Of a stretch of 64,000 nt of DNA, positions 7,872 through 17,834 are shown one piece after another. Source of the stretch: Rubrivivax sp. Its GTDB lineage: Bacteria > Pseudomonadota > Gammaproteobacteria > Burkholderiales > Burkholderiaceae_C. Each line of letters begins with the position of its first letter. Position 1 is the stretch's first letter. The notes below the pieces were generated by a model, which was not told where the DNA came from, searched no databases, and worked only from the letters and a program-made list of their open reading frames with translations. Location: NCBI GenBank assembly GCA_030681795.1, contig JAUXRG010000031.1, positions 62,001 through 126,000 of the forward strand, given 5' to 3'. The translations under genes were made by a program, and so were the position numbers.

Positions 7872-9138
7872 CGGTGCGGGCGATGGCCAGCAGGCGCTCC
7901 AGCTCTTCCTTGTGCTCGACCAGGTTGCGCTTGTGCCAGCGGCGGATCATCTCCATCGCGCCGGCGACCGTGAGCCCGAAGATGGCGATGGCGCCGAAGG
8001 CCGAGAGGCCGAACTTGGTGAGCCCCGAGTACGCCGCGCTGAGCGCCAGGATGCAGGCCTGCTCGTTGAAGTTCTGCACCGCGATCGAGCGGCCGGCGCC
8101 CATCAGGTTGTGGCCGCGGTGCTGCAGCAGCGCGTTCATCGGCACGATCAGGAAGCCGCACAGCCCGCCCAGCAGCACCAGGAACGGCGCGGCGACGTAG
8201 ACGTTGGTGATGAGGTTCAGGCCCATCATCAGGAAGCCCACGCCGATGGCCAGCGGGATGACGCGCGTGGCCTTGTCCAGCCGCATCAGCAGGGCCGCCA
8301 GCACGGCGCCTATGACCGAGCCGATGACCACCACGCCGGCCAGGTTCGAGGCCTGCGTCGTGCCATAGCCCAGCGCGGCGGCGGCCCAGGCGAAAACGAT
8401 CAGCCGCAGGTTGCCGAAGATGCCCCACAGCAAGGTCGTCGTGGCCAGGGTGATCTGGCCCAGCTTGTCGGCCCAAAGGCGCGCGTTGCACTGCGAGAAG
8501 TCGCGCACCAGTCCGAGCACGCCGCCGGACATGGGTTGCAGCGGCGCCGTCGTGCGCACGATGAAGAGGTTGAATACCGAGGCGATCACGTACAGGAAGC
8601 CGATCACCGTGATGGCGGCCTCTGGTGGCGTATCCACGCCGGTGTCGATGAGGGGGCAGTCGACGCCGAGCAGCAGCAGCGCCAGCCTGGGCCCCACCAA
8701 CTGCCCGCCGAGCAGGATGCCCAGGATGATGGAGGCCACGGTCAGCCCCTCGATCCAGCCGTTGCCTTTGACGAGTTGCGAAGGCGGCAGCAACTCGGTG
8801 AGGATGCCGTACTTGGCCGGCGAGTACGCCGCCGCACCCAGCCCCACCACGGCATAGGAGATCAGCGGGTGCTGGCCGAACAGCATCATCAGGCAGCCCA
8901 CGACCTTGATGGCGTTGGAGACGAACATCACCCGGCCCTTGGGCAGGGCGTCGGAGAAGGCGCCGACGAACGGCGCCAGCACGACATAGAACAGCGCGAA
9001 CATCGCGGCCAGCGCCGGCGTCTGCCAGGCCGGGGCCTGGGTCATTCGCAACAGTTCCACCGCGGCGACCAGCAAGGCGTTGTCGGCCAGCGAGCTGAAG
9101 AACTGCGCCGACATGATGGTCGAGAAACCTTTTTTCAT
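7861..9138 (-). CDS. lplT: Lysophospholipid transporter LplT
   Basis: This is a major-facilitator-type inner-membrane protein of 425 aa. LplT proteins flip lysophospholipids from the outer to the inner leaflet of the inner membrane so that they can be re-acylated. The start [21 protein letters not shown] is characteristic of the family, as are [12 protein letters not shown] and [13 protein letters not shown], followed by about twelve membrane segments. It is divergent from alr with about 130 bp between them. In E. coli lplT is adjacent to the acyltransferase gene aas; here no acyltransferase is adjacent. Confidence 0.9.
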   Translation of the reverse strand: MKKGFSTIMSAQFFSSLADNALLVAAVELLRMTQAPAWQTPALAAMFALFYVVLAPFVGAFSDALPKGRVMFVSNAIKVVGCLMMLFGQHPLISYAVVGLGAAAYSPAKYGILTELLPPSQLVKGNGWIEGLTVASIILGILLGGQLVGPRLALLLLGVDCPLIDTGVDTPPEAAITVIGFLYVIASVFNLFIVRTTAPLQPMSGGVLGLVRDFSQCNARLWADKLGQITLATTTLLWGIFGNLRLIVFAWAAAALGYGTTQASNLAGVVVIGSVIGAVLAALLMRLDKATRVIPLAIGVGFLMMGLNLITNVYVAAPFLVLLGGLCGFLIVPMNALLQHRGHNLMGAGRSIAVQNFNEQACILALSAAYSGLTKFGLSAFGAIAIFGLTVAGAMEMIRRWHKRNLVEHKEELERLLAIARTDGH

Positions 9139-9270
9139 CGTGTCGCGCGCAGCGAGCAACCCGGCGCGGGCCGGGTGCGTGATCTCCATCTTCGGGGCCG
9201 GCGGGTTATAGCACGCGCGATGCAGGCCAGACCGGCTGGCAGAATGCAGCGCACCTTCCAGGCCGACCCC

Positions 9271-10416
9271 ATGCCCCGCCCCATCGAAGCCCTGATCCAT
9301 ACCGAAGCCCTCGCGCACAACCTGGCGCGCGTGCGTGCGGCGCAGCCCGACGCAAGGGTCTGGGCGGTGGTCAAGGCCAACGCCTACGGCCACGGCATCG
9401 AACGCGCCTTCGAAGGCCTGCGCAGTGCCGACGGCTTCGCCTTGCTCGACCTGGCCGAGGCTGCAACGCTGCGCGCGCTGGGCTGGCGCGGCCCCATCCT
9501 GCTGCTCGAAGGCGCATTCGAGCCGCGTGATCTGGAACTGTGCTCGCGCCTGAACCTCTGGCACGTGGTGCACTGTGCCGAGCAGATCGACTGGCTGGCG
9601 GCGCACAAGACGCAGCAGCCGCAGCGCATCTTCCTGAAGATGAACAGCGGCATGAACCGCCTGGGCTTTCGGCCCGAGGCCTACCGCAGCGCCTGGGCGC
9701 GGCTGGACGCGCTGCCGCAAGTCGACGAGATCTCGCTCATGACGCACTTTTCCAACGCCGATGCGGACCCGCCAAGCCCGCTCGGCGTCGCGCTCCAGGT
9801 GGCGGTGTTCGATGAGGCCACGCGCGACCTGCCCGGCGAGCGCAGCCTGGCCAACAGCGCGGCCATCCTGCGCCACGGACCCGTCGCAGGCGGGTCCTTG
9901 CGGCCCTGCGTGAAGAACGACTGGGTGCGCGCCGGCATCCTGAGCTACGGCAGCGCCCCCGACTTTCCCGAACACGACATCCGCCACTGGGATCTGCGCC
10001 CGGCGATGACGCTGCGCTCCAGGCTCATCGCCACGCAGCAGCTGCAGCCGGGCGACTGCGTGGGCTACGGCAGCACCTACCGCGCCCACCAGGCGCAGCG
10101 CATCGGCATCGTCGCTTGCGGCTATGCCGACGGTTACCCGCGCCACGCCGGCACCGGTGCGCCGGCGCTGGTGGACGGCGTGCGCACCGGCACGGTGGGC
10201 CGGGTGTCGATGGACATGCTGGCGGTGGACCTCACGCCCGTGCCCGCGGCGGGTATCGGCAGCGAGGTCACGCTGTGGGGCCATGGCCCGGGCGGCAGCC
10301 TGCTACCGATCGACGAGGTGGCGCAGGCCGCCGGCACCGTCGGCTACGAGCTGATGTGCGCCCTGGCGGCGCGCGTGCCGGCCCGCGTGGCCTCGGCAGC
10401 GGCGGTGGCGGCGTGA
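9271..10416 (+). CDS. alr: Alanine racemase
   Basis: This PLP-dependent racemase (381 aa) interconverts L- and D-alanine for peptidoglycan synthesis. The cofactor lysine is K35 in [12 protein letters not shown]. The second catalytic residue is the tyrosine of [10 protein letters not shown], and the C-terminal block [13 protein letters not shown] is typical. The start at ATG 9271 matches the usual N-terminus; an in-frame ATG at 9244 would add nine residues and cannot be excluded. The stop overlaps the GTG start of arfB (10413-10416), which indicates translational coupling. Confidence 0.94.
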   Translation: MPRPIEALIHTEALAHNLARVRAAQPDARVWAVVKANAYGHGIERAFEGLRSADGFALLDLAEAATLRALGWRGPILLLEGAFEPRDLELCSRLNLWHVVHCAEQIDWLAAHKTQQPQRIFLKMNSGMNRLGFRPEAYRSAWARLDALPQVDEISLMTHFSNADADPPSPLGVALQVAVFDEATRDLPGERSLANSAAILRHGPVAGGSLRPCVKNDWVRAGILSYGSAPDFPEHDIRHWDLRPAMTLRSRLIATQQLQPGDCVGYGSTYRAHQAQRIGIVACGYADGYPRHAGTGAPALVDGVRTGTVGRVSMDMLAVDLTPVPAAGIGSEVTLWGHGPGGSLLPIDEVAQAAGTVGYELMCALAARVPARVASAAAVAA

Positions 10417-10817
10417 ACTGTCGCGTCGAAGTCCGGCGCGAGGAAGTCGAGTTCACCGCGGTGCGCTCGCAGGGCGCCGGCGGGCAGAACGTCAACAAGG
10501 TCTCCAGCGCAGCGCACCTGCGCTTCGATATCACCGCTTCATCGCTGCCCGAAGATGTGAAGGCGGCGCTGCGTGCGCTGCCCGACCAGCGCATCACCGA
10601 CGAAGGCGTGGTCGTGATCAAGGCGCAGACGCACCGCAGCCTGCCGCGCAACCAGTCCGACGCGCTCTCGAGGCTGCAGGCGCTGGTGGACGAAGTGCTC
10701 AACCCCGACGCGCCGCGCCGGCCAACCCAGCCCACGCGCGCCTCGAAGCGGCGGCGCCTGGAAGGCAAGGCGCATCGAGGCACCATCAAGGCCGGGCGCC
10801 AGCGGCCCAGCGAATAG
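10413..10817 (+). CDS. arfB: Alternative ribosome-rescue factor / peptidyl-tRNA hydrolase ArfB
   Basis: This is a 134-aa class-I release-factor-like protein. ArfB binds ribosomes stalled without a stop codon and hydrolyses the peptidyl-tRNA. The catalytic GGQ motif is at residues 23-25 in [12 protein letters not shown]. The basic C-terminal tail ([19 protein letters not shown]) is the part that inserts into the empty mRNA channel and is intact. Length matches the family (about 140 aa) and there is no codon-recognition domain. The start is GTG 10413, overlapping the alr stop. radA follows 39 bp downstream. Confidence 0.92.
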   Translation: MNCRVEVRREEVEFTAVRSQGAGGQNVNKVSSAAHLRFDITASSLPEDVKAALRALPDQRITDEGVVVIKAQTHRSLPRNQSDALSRLQALVDEVLNPDAPRRPTQPTRASKRRRLEGKAHRGTIKAGRQRPSE

Positions 10818-10856
10818 CCGCGTCCGGCGCGCCGCGCCGGCGCCGACAATCCGGGC

Positions 10857-12221
10857 ATGGCCAAGACCGTCTACACCTGCCGCGAGTGCGGCGGCACCAG
10901 CCCCAAGTGGCTGGGCAAATGCCCGGCCTGCGGGGCCTGGAATACGCTCGACGAAAGCCTGGCCGAGCCGGCTGGCGCGGCCACGCGCAACAGCCGCTTC
11001 CAGTCGCTGGCGAAGAGCCAACCGGTGGCCACGCTGAGCGAGATCGAGGCCGCCGACATCGCGCGCACGCCGACAGGGCAGGAGGAACTCGACCGCGTGC
11101 TGGGTGGCGGCATCGTCGAAGGCGCGGTGGTGCTCATCGGCGGCGACCCTGGCATCGGCAAGAGCACGCTGCTGCTGCAGGCGGTGGATGCGCTCTCGGC
11201 GCAGATGGCGGTGCTCTACGTCACCGGCGAGGAAAGCGGCGCGCAGATCGCCTTGCGTTCGCGCCGGCTCGGCCTCCACGGCACGAAGGTGCGTGTGCTG
11301 GCCGAGATCCAGCTCGAGAAGATCATCCATGCCATCGCCGCCGAGCAACCCGCCTTTTGCGTCATCGATTCGATCCAGACGGTCTATTCCGACCAGCTCA
11401 GCTCGGCGCCGGGCTCGGTGGCGCTGGTGCGCGAATGCGCCGCGCAGCTCACGCGCCTGGCCAAGACCAGCGGCTGCGCCATGGTGCTGGTGGGCCACGT
11501 GACGAAAGAGGGCGCGCTGGCCGGGCCGCGCGTGCTCGAGCACATCGTCGACACGGTGCTGTATTTCGAGGGCGACACGCACAGCAGTTTTCGCCTGGTG
11601 CGAGCGATCAAGAACCGCTTCGGCGCGGTCAACGAGATCGGCGTCTTCGCGATGACCGAGCGCGGCCTGAAGGGCGTGAGCAACCCCAGCGCGATCTTTC
11701 TCTCGACCCACGGCGAGCCGGTGCCGGGGTCCTGCGTGCTCGTCACGCTGGAAGGCACGCGGCCGCTGCTGGTGGAGATCCAGGCCCTGGTGGACAGCGG
11801 CGGGCCGAGCCCACGGCGCCTCAGCGTGGGCCTGGACCGCGACCGCCTGGCCATGCTGCTGGCCGTGCTGCACCGCCATGCGGGCGTCTCATGCATGGAC
11901 CAGGATGTCTTCGTCAACGCCGTGGGCGGCGTGCGCATCGTCGAGCCGGCGGCGGATCTCGCCGTGCTGCTGGCGATCCAGGGCTCGCTGCGCGGCAAGC
12001 CGCTGCCGCGTGGCTTCTTCGCTTTCGGCGAGGTCGGCCTGGCCGGCGAGGTGCGCCCGGCGCCGCGCGGCCAGGAGCGGCTCAAGGAAGCCGCCAAGCT
12101 CGGCTTCAGCGTCGCCGTGGTGCCCAAGGCGAATGCGCCGAAGAAGGCCATCGAAGGCCTGACGATCCACGCCGTGGAGCGCATCGAGCAGGCCATCGAG
12201 GTGGTGCGCGGCTTGACCTGA
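10857..12221 (+). CDS. radA: DNA repair protein RadA
   Basis: RadA (454 aa) is a RecA-like ATPase that assists branch migration during recombinational repair. The N-terminal zinc finger is CRECGGTSPKWLGKCPACGAW. The Walker A is GGDPGIGKST around residue 98, the Walker B region includes CVIDSIQTVYS, and the RadA-specific KNRFG motif follows (RAIKNRFGAVNE). The C-terminal quarter is the Lon/S16-like domain (DVFVNAVGGVRI onward). Length equals the family norm. The end is convergent with the ABC transporter operon on the other strand. Confidence 0.96.
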   Translation: MAKTVYTCRECGGTSPKWLGKCPACGAWNTLDESLAEPAGAATRNSRFQSLAKSQPVATLSEIEAADIARTPTGQEELDRVLGGGIVEGAVVLIGGDPGIGKSTLLLQAVDALSAQMAVLYVTGEESGAQIALRSRRLGLHGTKVRVLAEIQLEKIIHAIAAEQPAFCVIDSIQTVYSDQLSSAPGSVALVRECAAQLTRLAKTSGCAMVLVGHVTKEGALAGPRVLEHIVDTVLYFEGDTHSSFRLVRAIKNRFGAVNEIGVFAMTERGLKGVSNPSAIFLSTHGEPVPGSCVLVTLEGTRPLLVEIQALVDSGGPSPRRLSVGLDRDRLAMLLAVLHRHAGVSCMDQDVFVNAVGGVRIVEPAADLAVLLAIQGSLRGKPLPRGFFAFGEVGLAGEVRPAPRGQERLKEAAKLGFSVAVVPKANAPKKAIEGLTIHAVERIEQAIEVVRGLT

Positions 12222-12238
12222 GCCGTCGCGCGTGGGCC

Positions 12239-13381
12239 TCACGCCGGCAGCAGACGCACCTGCGAGGGGGCCAGCCCCAGGCCGATCGCCGCGCCGGCGG
12301 GCCACAGGCCTTGGCCGGCGTGGTGCGCCTCGTCGACGGCCAGCCGGTGCGGGCCCACGCGCACGTGATAGCGCGTGAACTCGCCGAGAAATTCGCTCGC
12401 CTCCACGGTGCCCGCCATCCAGACGAAGCGGGCGTCGCGCACGGCGTCGGCGGCTTCCACGCGCAGCGAGTGCGGGCGAAAACTCACCATCAGGCGATCG
12501 CCCTGCGGCGCCTCGGCCACGAGCGGGAACTGCAGGTCGCCCACGCCGTCCACATCTAGCGTCAGGGCCTGCGAGCTGCGCTCGCGCACCGTGGCGGGCA
12601 GCAGGTTCATGGTGCCGACGAAATTCGCCACGAAGGCGTTCACCGGGTCGTCGTAGAGCGTCGCCGGCGCACCCACCTGCTGCACCACGCCCTGGTCGAG
12701 CACGGCCATGCGGTCGGCGGTGGTCATGGCCTCTTCCTGGTCGTGGGTGACGAAGATCGTCGTCACCCCCAGCCGCCGCTGCATCGCCAGCAGCTCCTGG
12801 CGCATCTGCACGCGCAGGGTCTTGTCGAGGTTGGACAGCGGCTCGTCGAGCAACAGCACCTGCGGCTCGATGACGATGGTGCGCGCCAGCGCCACGCGCT
12901 GCTGCTGGCCACCGGAGAGCTGGTTGGGCCGGCGCTGCGCGAAGGCCGACAGGCCGACGAGTTCCAGCGCCGCGCCGACCTTGGCCTTGATCACCGCCTT
13001 GCTGGCCTTGCGCTCGACCAGCCCGAAGGCCACGTTGTCCCACACGCTCAGGTGCGGCCACAGCGCGTAGCTCTGGAACACCATGCCGATATTTCGTTCC
13101 CAGGGGGGCTGGCCCGAGATGTCGACGCCGTCGATCAACAACTCGCCGCTCTGCTGCCTGATGAAGCCCGCGATCAGGCGCAGCAAGGTGCTCTTGCCCG
13201 AGCCCGAGGGGCCCAGCAGCGCGAAGAACTCACCCGGCGCTATGTCGAGGTTCACATCCTTCAGCACCTCGGTGGGCCCGTAGGCCAGCCGCACATGCTT
13301 GCACTGGACGCCGACTCTTTTGGCTCCGACATCACATCGCTGCGCGATATGAGTCTGCGCCGAATCACTTCGTGCTTTCAT
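12239..13381 (-). CDS. ABC transporter ATP-binding protein (Fe3+/polyamine/phosphonate class)
   Basis: This 380-aa ATPase energises the importer encoded by the two upstream genes. Motifs in order are Walker A GPSGSGKST, signature LSGGQQQRVALARTI, Walker B VLLLDEPLSNLD and the switch histidine in FVTHDQEEAM. After about residue 265 comes a TOBE/MOP-like regulatory domain, as in PotA, FbpC and UgpC. The start at 13381 overlaps the permease stop (ATGA). The long N-terminus before the first strand (about 30 residues) is unusual but nothing downstream gives a better start. Substrate is unresolved: iron, polyamine, 2-aminoethylphosphonate and phosphoglycerate importers share this architecture. Confidence 0.9.
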   Translation of the reverse strand: MKARSDSAQTHIAQRCDVGAKRVGVQCKHVRLAYGPTEVLKDVNLDIAPGEFFALLGPSGSGKSTLLRLIAGFIRQQSGELLIDGVDISGQPPWERNIGMVFQSYALWPHLSVWDNVAFGLVERKASKAVIKAKVGAALELVGLSAFAQRRPNQLSGGQQQRVALARTIVIEPQVLLLDEPLSNLDKTLRVQMRQELLAMQRRLGVTTIFVTHDQEEAMTTADRMAVLDQGVVQQVGAPATLYDDPVNAFVANFVGTMNLLPATVRERSSQALTLDVDGVGDLQFPLVAEAPQGDRLMVSFRPHSLRVEAADAVRDARFVWMAGTVEASEFLGEFTRYHVRVGPHRLAVDEAHHAGQGLWPAGAAIGLGLAPSQVRLLPA

Positions 13382-15135
13382 GTCTTTTCCCCATGGGTCT
13401 GCGGCGCGAAGCGGCTCTGCGTGCGCTCCACGACCAGGTGCGACAGATAGGTGCCCAGGGCCACCACCGCGATGGCCAGCACGCCGAGTGCCGCGCCGGG
13501 CCCGCGGCCGGCCACGCTTTGCATGTAGAGGTAGATGCCGTAGCTCATCGGGGCCTGCGACTCGGCCGAGGTCAGCAGCAGCGTGGCCGAGAGCTCCACC
13601 GCCGCGGTGATGAAGCTGGTGACGAAGCCCGCCAGGATGCCACCGGCCATCAGCGGCACGAGGATGCGCCGGATGGTGCGCAGCTTGGTCGCGCCCAGGC
13701 TCTCGGCCGCCTCTTCCAGGCTCACGTGCACCTGCTGAAGCGCCGCGATGCAGCTGCGCAGGGCATAAGGCAGGCGCCGCACGGCGTAGGCCAGCATGAT
13801 CATGACCCAGGTGCTGGTCACCAGCACATCGGTGCCCGGCCAGGTGGCACCCTTGTACAGCCGCAGGTAGCCGATGGCCAGCACGATGCCCGGCACGGCC
13901 AGCGAGGCGGTGGCGATCCAGTCGAGTGCCTGGCGCGCCGGCAGCTTGGTGCGGAAGATCAGGTAGGCGATGGTCACGCCCAGCAGCACGTCCAGGCCCG
14001 CCGCCAGGCCGCAATAGATCAGCGTGTTTTTGATCATGCCGCTGGAGTCCTGGAACACGGTGGCGTAATGCGCCAGCGTGTAGGCGTCGGGCAGGGGCGA
14101 AAAGCTCCACACCTGGGCAAAGCTCAGCAGCAGCACCCCCAGGTGCGGCGAGAGCACCACCAGGAGCACGACGCCAATCCAGGCGTAGGCGGCGAACGAG
14201 CCCATCAGCGACAGCTCGCGACGCTGGATGCTGCCGCCGCCCTTTTGCGTGGTGGCGTAGTCACGGCCCTTGAGGACGCGCGCCGACAGCACCATGGCCG
14301 TGATCGAGAAGACGATCATGATCACGCTGATCACGTAGCCCATCGGGTCTTCCAGGCCCACCTGCGTGATGCGCAGGTAGGCCTGAGGCGCCAGCAGGTT
14401 GGTCTGGCCCAGCACCAGCGGCGTGCCCAGGTCGTCGAAGACCTTCACGAAGACCAGCGAGGCGCCGGCCACGAAGCCGGGCAGCGCCAGCGGGAAGATC
14501 ACGCGCCAGAACAGCCGCCAGCCGCGGCAGCCCAGGTTCATGGCCGCTTCCTCCATGGCGCCGTCGATATTGCGCAGCGCCACCGTCAGGTTCATCAGGA
14601 TGAACGGGAAGTAGTGGATGCTCTCGACGAAGATCACGCCATTGAGCCCGTCCATGATCGGCAGCGTGAAGCCGAACCACTCGCCCAGCAGCAGGTTCAG
14701 CGAACCCGAGCGGCCGAAGATCAGCTGCAGGGCCACCGCGCCGACGAAGGGCGGCATGATCAAGGGCAGCACGCCCAGCGTCTGGATCAGCAGCGCCCCG
14801 CGGAAGTCGAAGCGCACCGTGAAGTAGGCCAGCGGCACGGCGATGAGCGCGGCGAATACCGCCGACATCAGCGCCACGTAAAGGCTGTTGAAGAACGACT
14901 CCTTCATCAGGCCCTGCGAGAAAAACGCGGCGAAGTGACCCAGCGTCGGTGAACCGTCGGCCTCGATGAAGGCGGTGATGAATACGCGCGCCACCGGCAG
15001 CACCAGGAAGAGCAGCAGGAAGGCGAGCACCAGCGCGCCGGCCAGCCAGACACCCGGGCGCACGCTGCGCAAGTCGAATGGGGCCAGGCGCGGCCCGGCC
15101 GGCGGCGCGGCGGCCGCGGCGGTATGCGGGGTCAT
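13378..15135 (-). CDS. ABC transporter permease, two fused permease units
   Basis: This 585-aa inner-membrane protein contains two binding-protein-dependent permease domains in tandem, as in FbpB/ThiP-type iron and thiamine importers. The first (about residues 75-280) carries the EAA loop MEEAAMNLGCRGWRLFWRV; the second (about 360-570) carries LEEAAESLGATKLRTIRRI. About twelve membrane segments are visible. It sits between the solute-binding gene and the ATPase gene and overlaps the ATPase start by four bases. Both halves of the channel come from one gene, so the complex would have one permease chain and an ATPase dimer. Confidence 0.92.
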   Translation of the reverse strand: MTPHTAAAAAPPAGPRLAPFDLRSVRPGVWLAGALVLAFLLLFLVLPVARVFITAFIEADGSPTLGHFAAFFSQGLMKESFFNSLYVALMSAVFAALIAVPLAYFTVRFDFRGALLIQTLGVLPLIMPPFVGAVALQLIFGRSGSLNLLLGEWFGFTLPIMDGLNGVIFVESIHYFPFILMNLTVALRNIDGAMEEAAMNLGCRGWRLFWRVIFPLALPGFVAGASLVFVKVFDDLGTPLVLGQTNLLAPQAYLRITQVGLEDPMGYVISVIMIVFSITAMVLSARVLKGRDYATTQKGGGSIQRRELSLMGSFAAYAWIGVVLLVVLSPHLGVLLLSFAQVWSFSPLPDAYTLAHYATVFQDSSGMIKNTLIYCGLAAGLDVLLGVTIAYLIFRTKLPARQALDWIATASLAVPGIVLAIGYLRLYKGATWPGTDVLVTSTWVMIMLAYAVRRLPYALRSCIAALQQVHVSLEEAAESLGATKLRTIRRILVPLMAGGILAGFVTSFITAAVELSATLLLTSAESQAPMSYGIYLYMQSVAGRGPGAALGVLAIAVVALGTYLSHLVVERTQSRFAPQTHGEKT

Positions 15136-15154
15136 CGCAGCGGGCCGGTGGCGG

Positions 15155-16495
15155 TCAGCGGGTCAGCGCCAGCGCCTGCTCGGCCAGCGTCCTGGCGCGC
15201 TCGTAGTTGGCGCGCGCGCTGCTGTTCCAGTGGTCTTCCAGGCCGGTGACGCGCTTGTTCACTGCGGCGTCCTTCTTGCTGGCGGCGAAGACGGCGAGAA
15301 ATTCCTTGTCCGCCGCCTTCTTTGCGTCGGCCACCGGTGTGAAGGCCGCGGCGCGCGCATCTTTCAGGAGTGCAGCCGCCTTGGCGTTGGGCTTTTTGGC
15401 CAGCGCCGCTTCGGTCGCGTGGATCGCCTGGGTGGCGGCCTGCAGCTCCTTGATGCGGAAGGTGATGGTCTGGTCGAACATCGCCGAGACCACGTTGTAG
15501 CGCGACTCGGAGAGGTCGGAATCGAACTGCACCTTGGCGCGCTTGGCGATCTCGAAGGGGTCCGGGTAGCCCTGCGGTGCCTTGCCGCCCATGGCCGCGG
15601 GCGGGAGGATGGGCAGGCGCGAGATCTTCGGGTCGTAGAGCAGCTGCTGGCCTTCCAGCGACACCGTATAGCTGATGAACTTCTTCGCCTCCGCAGGGTT
15701 CTTGCTGCCCGTGACCAGCGCGATGTTGGCCGGCACCACGGCCGTCACGTCGGGGTAGGTGAATTCCACCGGGAAGCCCGAGTATTTGCCCGCCAGGCCG
15801 AAGAAATCGATCACCAGGCCGATGCCGAACTGGCCGTTGTTCACGCCGTCGGGCACGCCGAAGCTGCGCTCGGTGATGGCCGCGCAGTTGCCGGCGATCT
15901 GCAGCAGCTGGGTCCAGCCCTTGTCCCAGCCCTCGCCCTGCAGCATCGTCTCGACCGTGAGGTGCGTGGTGCCCGAGCGCGAGGGCGAGCTCACCGCGAC
16001 GTGGCCGAAATACACCGGCTTGGCCAGATCGGCCCACTGCCTGGGCGCAGGCAGCTTGTGCGCGGCCATGTAGCGCGTATTCCACATCAGGCCGTAGCCG
16101 GCCAGGGCCTGCCCCAGGTACAGGCCCTGGGGGTTATTGATCGGGTAGTTGCCCACCTTGGCCGGTGCGGCCTTGTTGGCCAGGTCGGCGATGTTGTCGA
16201 GCAGCTTCTGGCCGGCCAGCACCTCGAAGGCATCGGGCGCCGAGGCCCAGAACACATCGGGGCGCTGGCCCGCGGGCAACTCGCGCACATAGGCGATGCC
16301 CTGCACCGTGTTCTTGTTCAGGATCTCGATCTTGATGCCGGGGTTGGCCTTTTCGAAGGCGGCCTTGTAGGCCTGCGTGAGTTCCTTGGGGAAGGAGGTG
16401 ATGACGGTGACGGTGCCGGCCCATGCGCTGCCAGCTGCGCAGCCGGTCAATGCGAGCGAAAGCGCCAGGGCGCGAAACTTGGGGCGATGGGGCAT
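15155..16495 (-). CDS. ABC transporter solute-binding protein (family 1, AfuA-like)
   Basis: This is a 446-aa periplasmic binding protein, first gene of the importer operon. The N-terminus is exported. It could be cut after AWA at residue 26, or lipidated at the cysteine of LTGC (residues 16-19); the sequence allows both. The mature part begins TVTVITSFPKELTQAYKAAF, typical of the iron(III)/phosphonate/phosphoglycerate binding-protein group. Compared with iron-binding proteins of about 340 aa it has about 100 extra C-terminal residues, lysine- and alanine-rich and probably helical (after about residue 340). The extra segment argues against a plain ferric-ion binder. Confidence 0.9.
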   Translation of the reverse strand: MPHRPKFRALALSLALTGCAAGSAWAGTVTVITSFPKELTQAYKAAFEKANPGIKIEILNKNTVQGIAYVRELPAGQRPDVFWASAPDAFEVLAGQKLLDNIADLANKAAPAKVGNYPINNPQGLYLGQALAGYGLMWNTRYMAAHKLPAPRQWADLAKPVYFGHVAVSSPSRSGTTHLTVETMLQGEGWDKGWTQLLQIAGNCAAITERSFGVPDGVNNGQFGIGLVIDFFGLAGKYSGFPVEFTYPDVTAVVPANIALVTGSKNPAEAKKFISYTVSLEGQQLLYDPKISRLPILPPAAMGGKAPQGYPDPFEIAKRAKVQFDSDLSESRYNVVSAMFDQTITFRIKELQAATQAIHATEAALAKKPNAKAAALLKDARAAAFTPVADAKKAADKEFLAVFAASKKDAAVNKRVTGLEDHWNSSARANYERARTLAEQALALTR

Positions 16496-16572
16496 CGGTG
16501 TCTCCAGTGGGCGATGAATGCGGGTTTCCGGGCGGCGCGGGTGCGTCCAATCAGGTCCAATGATGCACGCCC

Positions 16573-17367
16573 TCAGGCTTCCGGGTTAACCCGGAACCGC
16601 CGGTTCGCCCACTTCTCCCGCGCCGCTTGCGCCATGCCGTGGAGCAGCCGGCGCCACTCGTTGCCCAGGCGATAGGCATAGGTCGGCAGGCGCTGCGTCC
16701 AGTGGAACTTGCGTGGGGGCGAGTTCGAAGCGCCTATGGTCGTGGGGATCTGTTCGTCATGCGTGCAAGGCGTGGGCGTGACGAGGCGGAACTTCAGCCC
16801 GAAGCGCCAGCCCTGATCGAAGACATGGTCGTAGGGCAGGCTCATCGGCAGCAGGCCGCCTTCGCCGCGCAGGTAGGCCTGCGCCGCGTGGCGGTTCAGC
16901 AAGTAGGCGCTGGCGCCCGTGCAGCGGCTGAGCATCACCGCGAGAAAGTGGCCCCGCGCGAGCGCCAGCACGCGCACCGGCGTGCCCGAATGCACCGCCG
17001 AGAGTTTGGCCACGTCCCAGCGGGCCGCGTGGCGCATCAGCCCTTGCAGCACGGCGGGCAGGGTGTCGTGCAGCAGCACATCGTCTTCCAGCACCAGCGC
17101 GAAAGCGGCGTCGCTGGCGAGGAACTCGCGCATCACCTGCACATGCGACAGGTAACATCCCAGCTCGCCCGCCACCGGCGTCATGCCGTGCTTGCGGCGG
17201 TAGGCCGGCTCGTCGAGTGCGGCGCGCTGTTCGGGCGTGAGCGCTCGCGCATCGATGGCACTCAGCCTGGTGAAGGGCAGCTGCAGGCGCTGCAACTGCG
17301 CGCTGATGCGAGCCAGCCGCTCGGGCGCCCTGTCGAGGTTGATCACCCATGTCTGCAAGCCATTCAT
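16573..17367 (-). CDS. Glycosyltransferase family 25 protein
   Basis: This 264-aa protein is a family 25 glycosyltransferase, the group that adds galactose or similar sugars to lipo-oligosaccharide. Family features are the start TWVINLDRAPERLARI, the ELGCYLSH block and the metal/nucleotide-sugar motif LEDD at residues 93-96. No membrane segment is present, so it probably acts on the cytoplasmic face of the inner membrane. It stands alone: the solute-binding gene downstream has its own function, and the upstream gene is on the other strand. Acceptor and sugar are unknown. Confidence 0.88.
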   Translation of the reverse strand: MNGLQTWVINLDRAPERLARISAQLQRLQLPFTRLSAIDARALTPEQRAALDEPAYRRKHGMTPVAGELGCYLSHVQVMREFLASDAAFALVLEDDVLLHDTLPAVLQGLMRHAARWDVAKLSAVHSGTPVRVLALARGHFLAVMLSRCTGASAYLLNRHAAQAYLRGEGGLLPMSLPYDHVFDQGWRFGLKFRLVTPTPCTHDEQIPTTIGASNSPPRKFHWTQRLPTYAYRLGNEWRRLLHGMAQAAREKWANRRFRVNPEA

Positions 17368-17407
17368 CGATGCGATTCTGCGGCATGCCCTGCGGGGGGG
17401 CGCCGTC

Positions 17408-17794
17408 TTGAACGCGGCACTCGGCTGGGGGCTGGCCGCGGCCGCGGTGGTGGCCGGCTGGATGGGCTACGGCTGGCGCGGCGTGGTGCTCGCCGCCAGC
17501 GTGATCGTCTTCTGGCTGCTGCTGGAGTTCAGCCGCGCGCTGCGCGTGATGCGCCAGGCCTCGGCTCGGCCAGTGGGCCGCGTGCCCAGTGCCGTGATGC
17601 TGCACGCCAGGCTGCACGCCGGGATGCGCTTGCCGGCCATCCTGAAAATCACGCGCAGCCTGGGCCGCCAGCGGGCCGATCAACCCGAGACCTTCGGCTG
17701 GATCGACGACGCGGGCGACGAGGTTGAAATCGAACTCCGTGACGGCCGCGTCACGGCTTGGCGGCTGCGCCGGGCCGGCGGCGACGGCTCCTAG
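17408..17794 (+). CDS. Small membrane protein of unknown function
   Basis: This is a 128-aa protein if translation starts at TTG 17408, which I prefer because ATG starts further upstream would overlap the divergent glycosyltransferase by more than 100 bases. The first 45 residues hold two hydrophobic segments (LGWGLAAAAVVAGWMGYGW and GVVLAASVIVFWLLLEF). A soluble basic part and a short acidic C-terminal segment (FGWIDDAGDEVEIELRDGRV) follow. It lies 40 bp upstream of ilvE in the same direction. I do not recognise a domain. Confidence 0.6.
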   Translation: MNAALGWGLAAAAVVAGWMGYGWRGVVLAASVIVFWLLLEFSRALRVMRQASARPVGRVPSAVMLHARLHAGMRLPAILKITRSLGRQRADQPETFGWIDDAGDEVEIELRDGRVTAWRLRRAGGDGS

Positions 17795-17834
17795 AATCAA
17801 TACCCCCGAACTCGAGCGCCCCAAGGAGCACCCC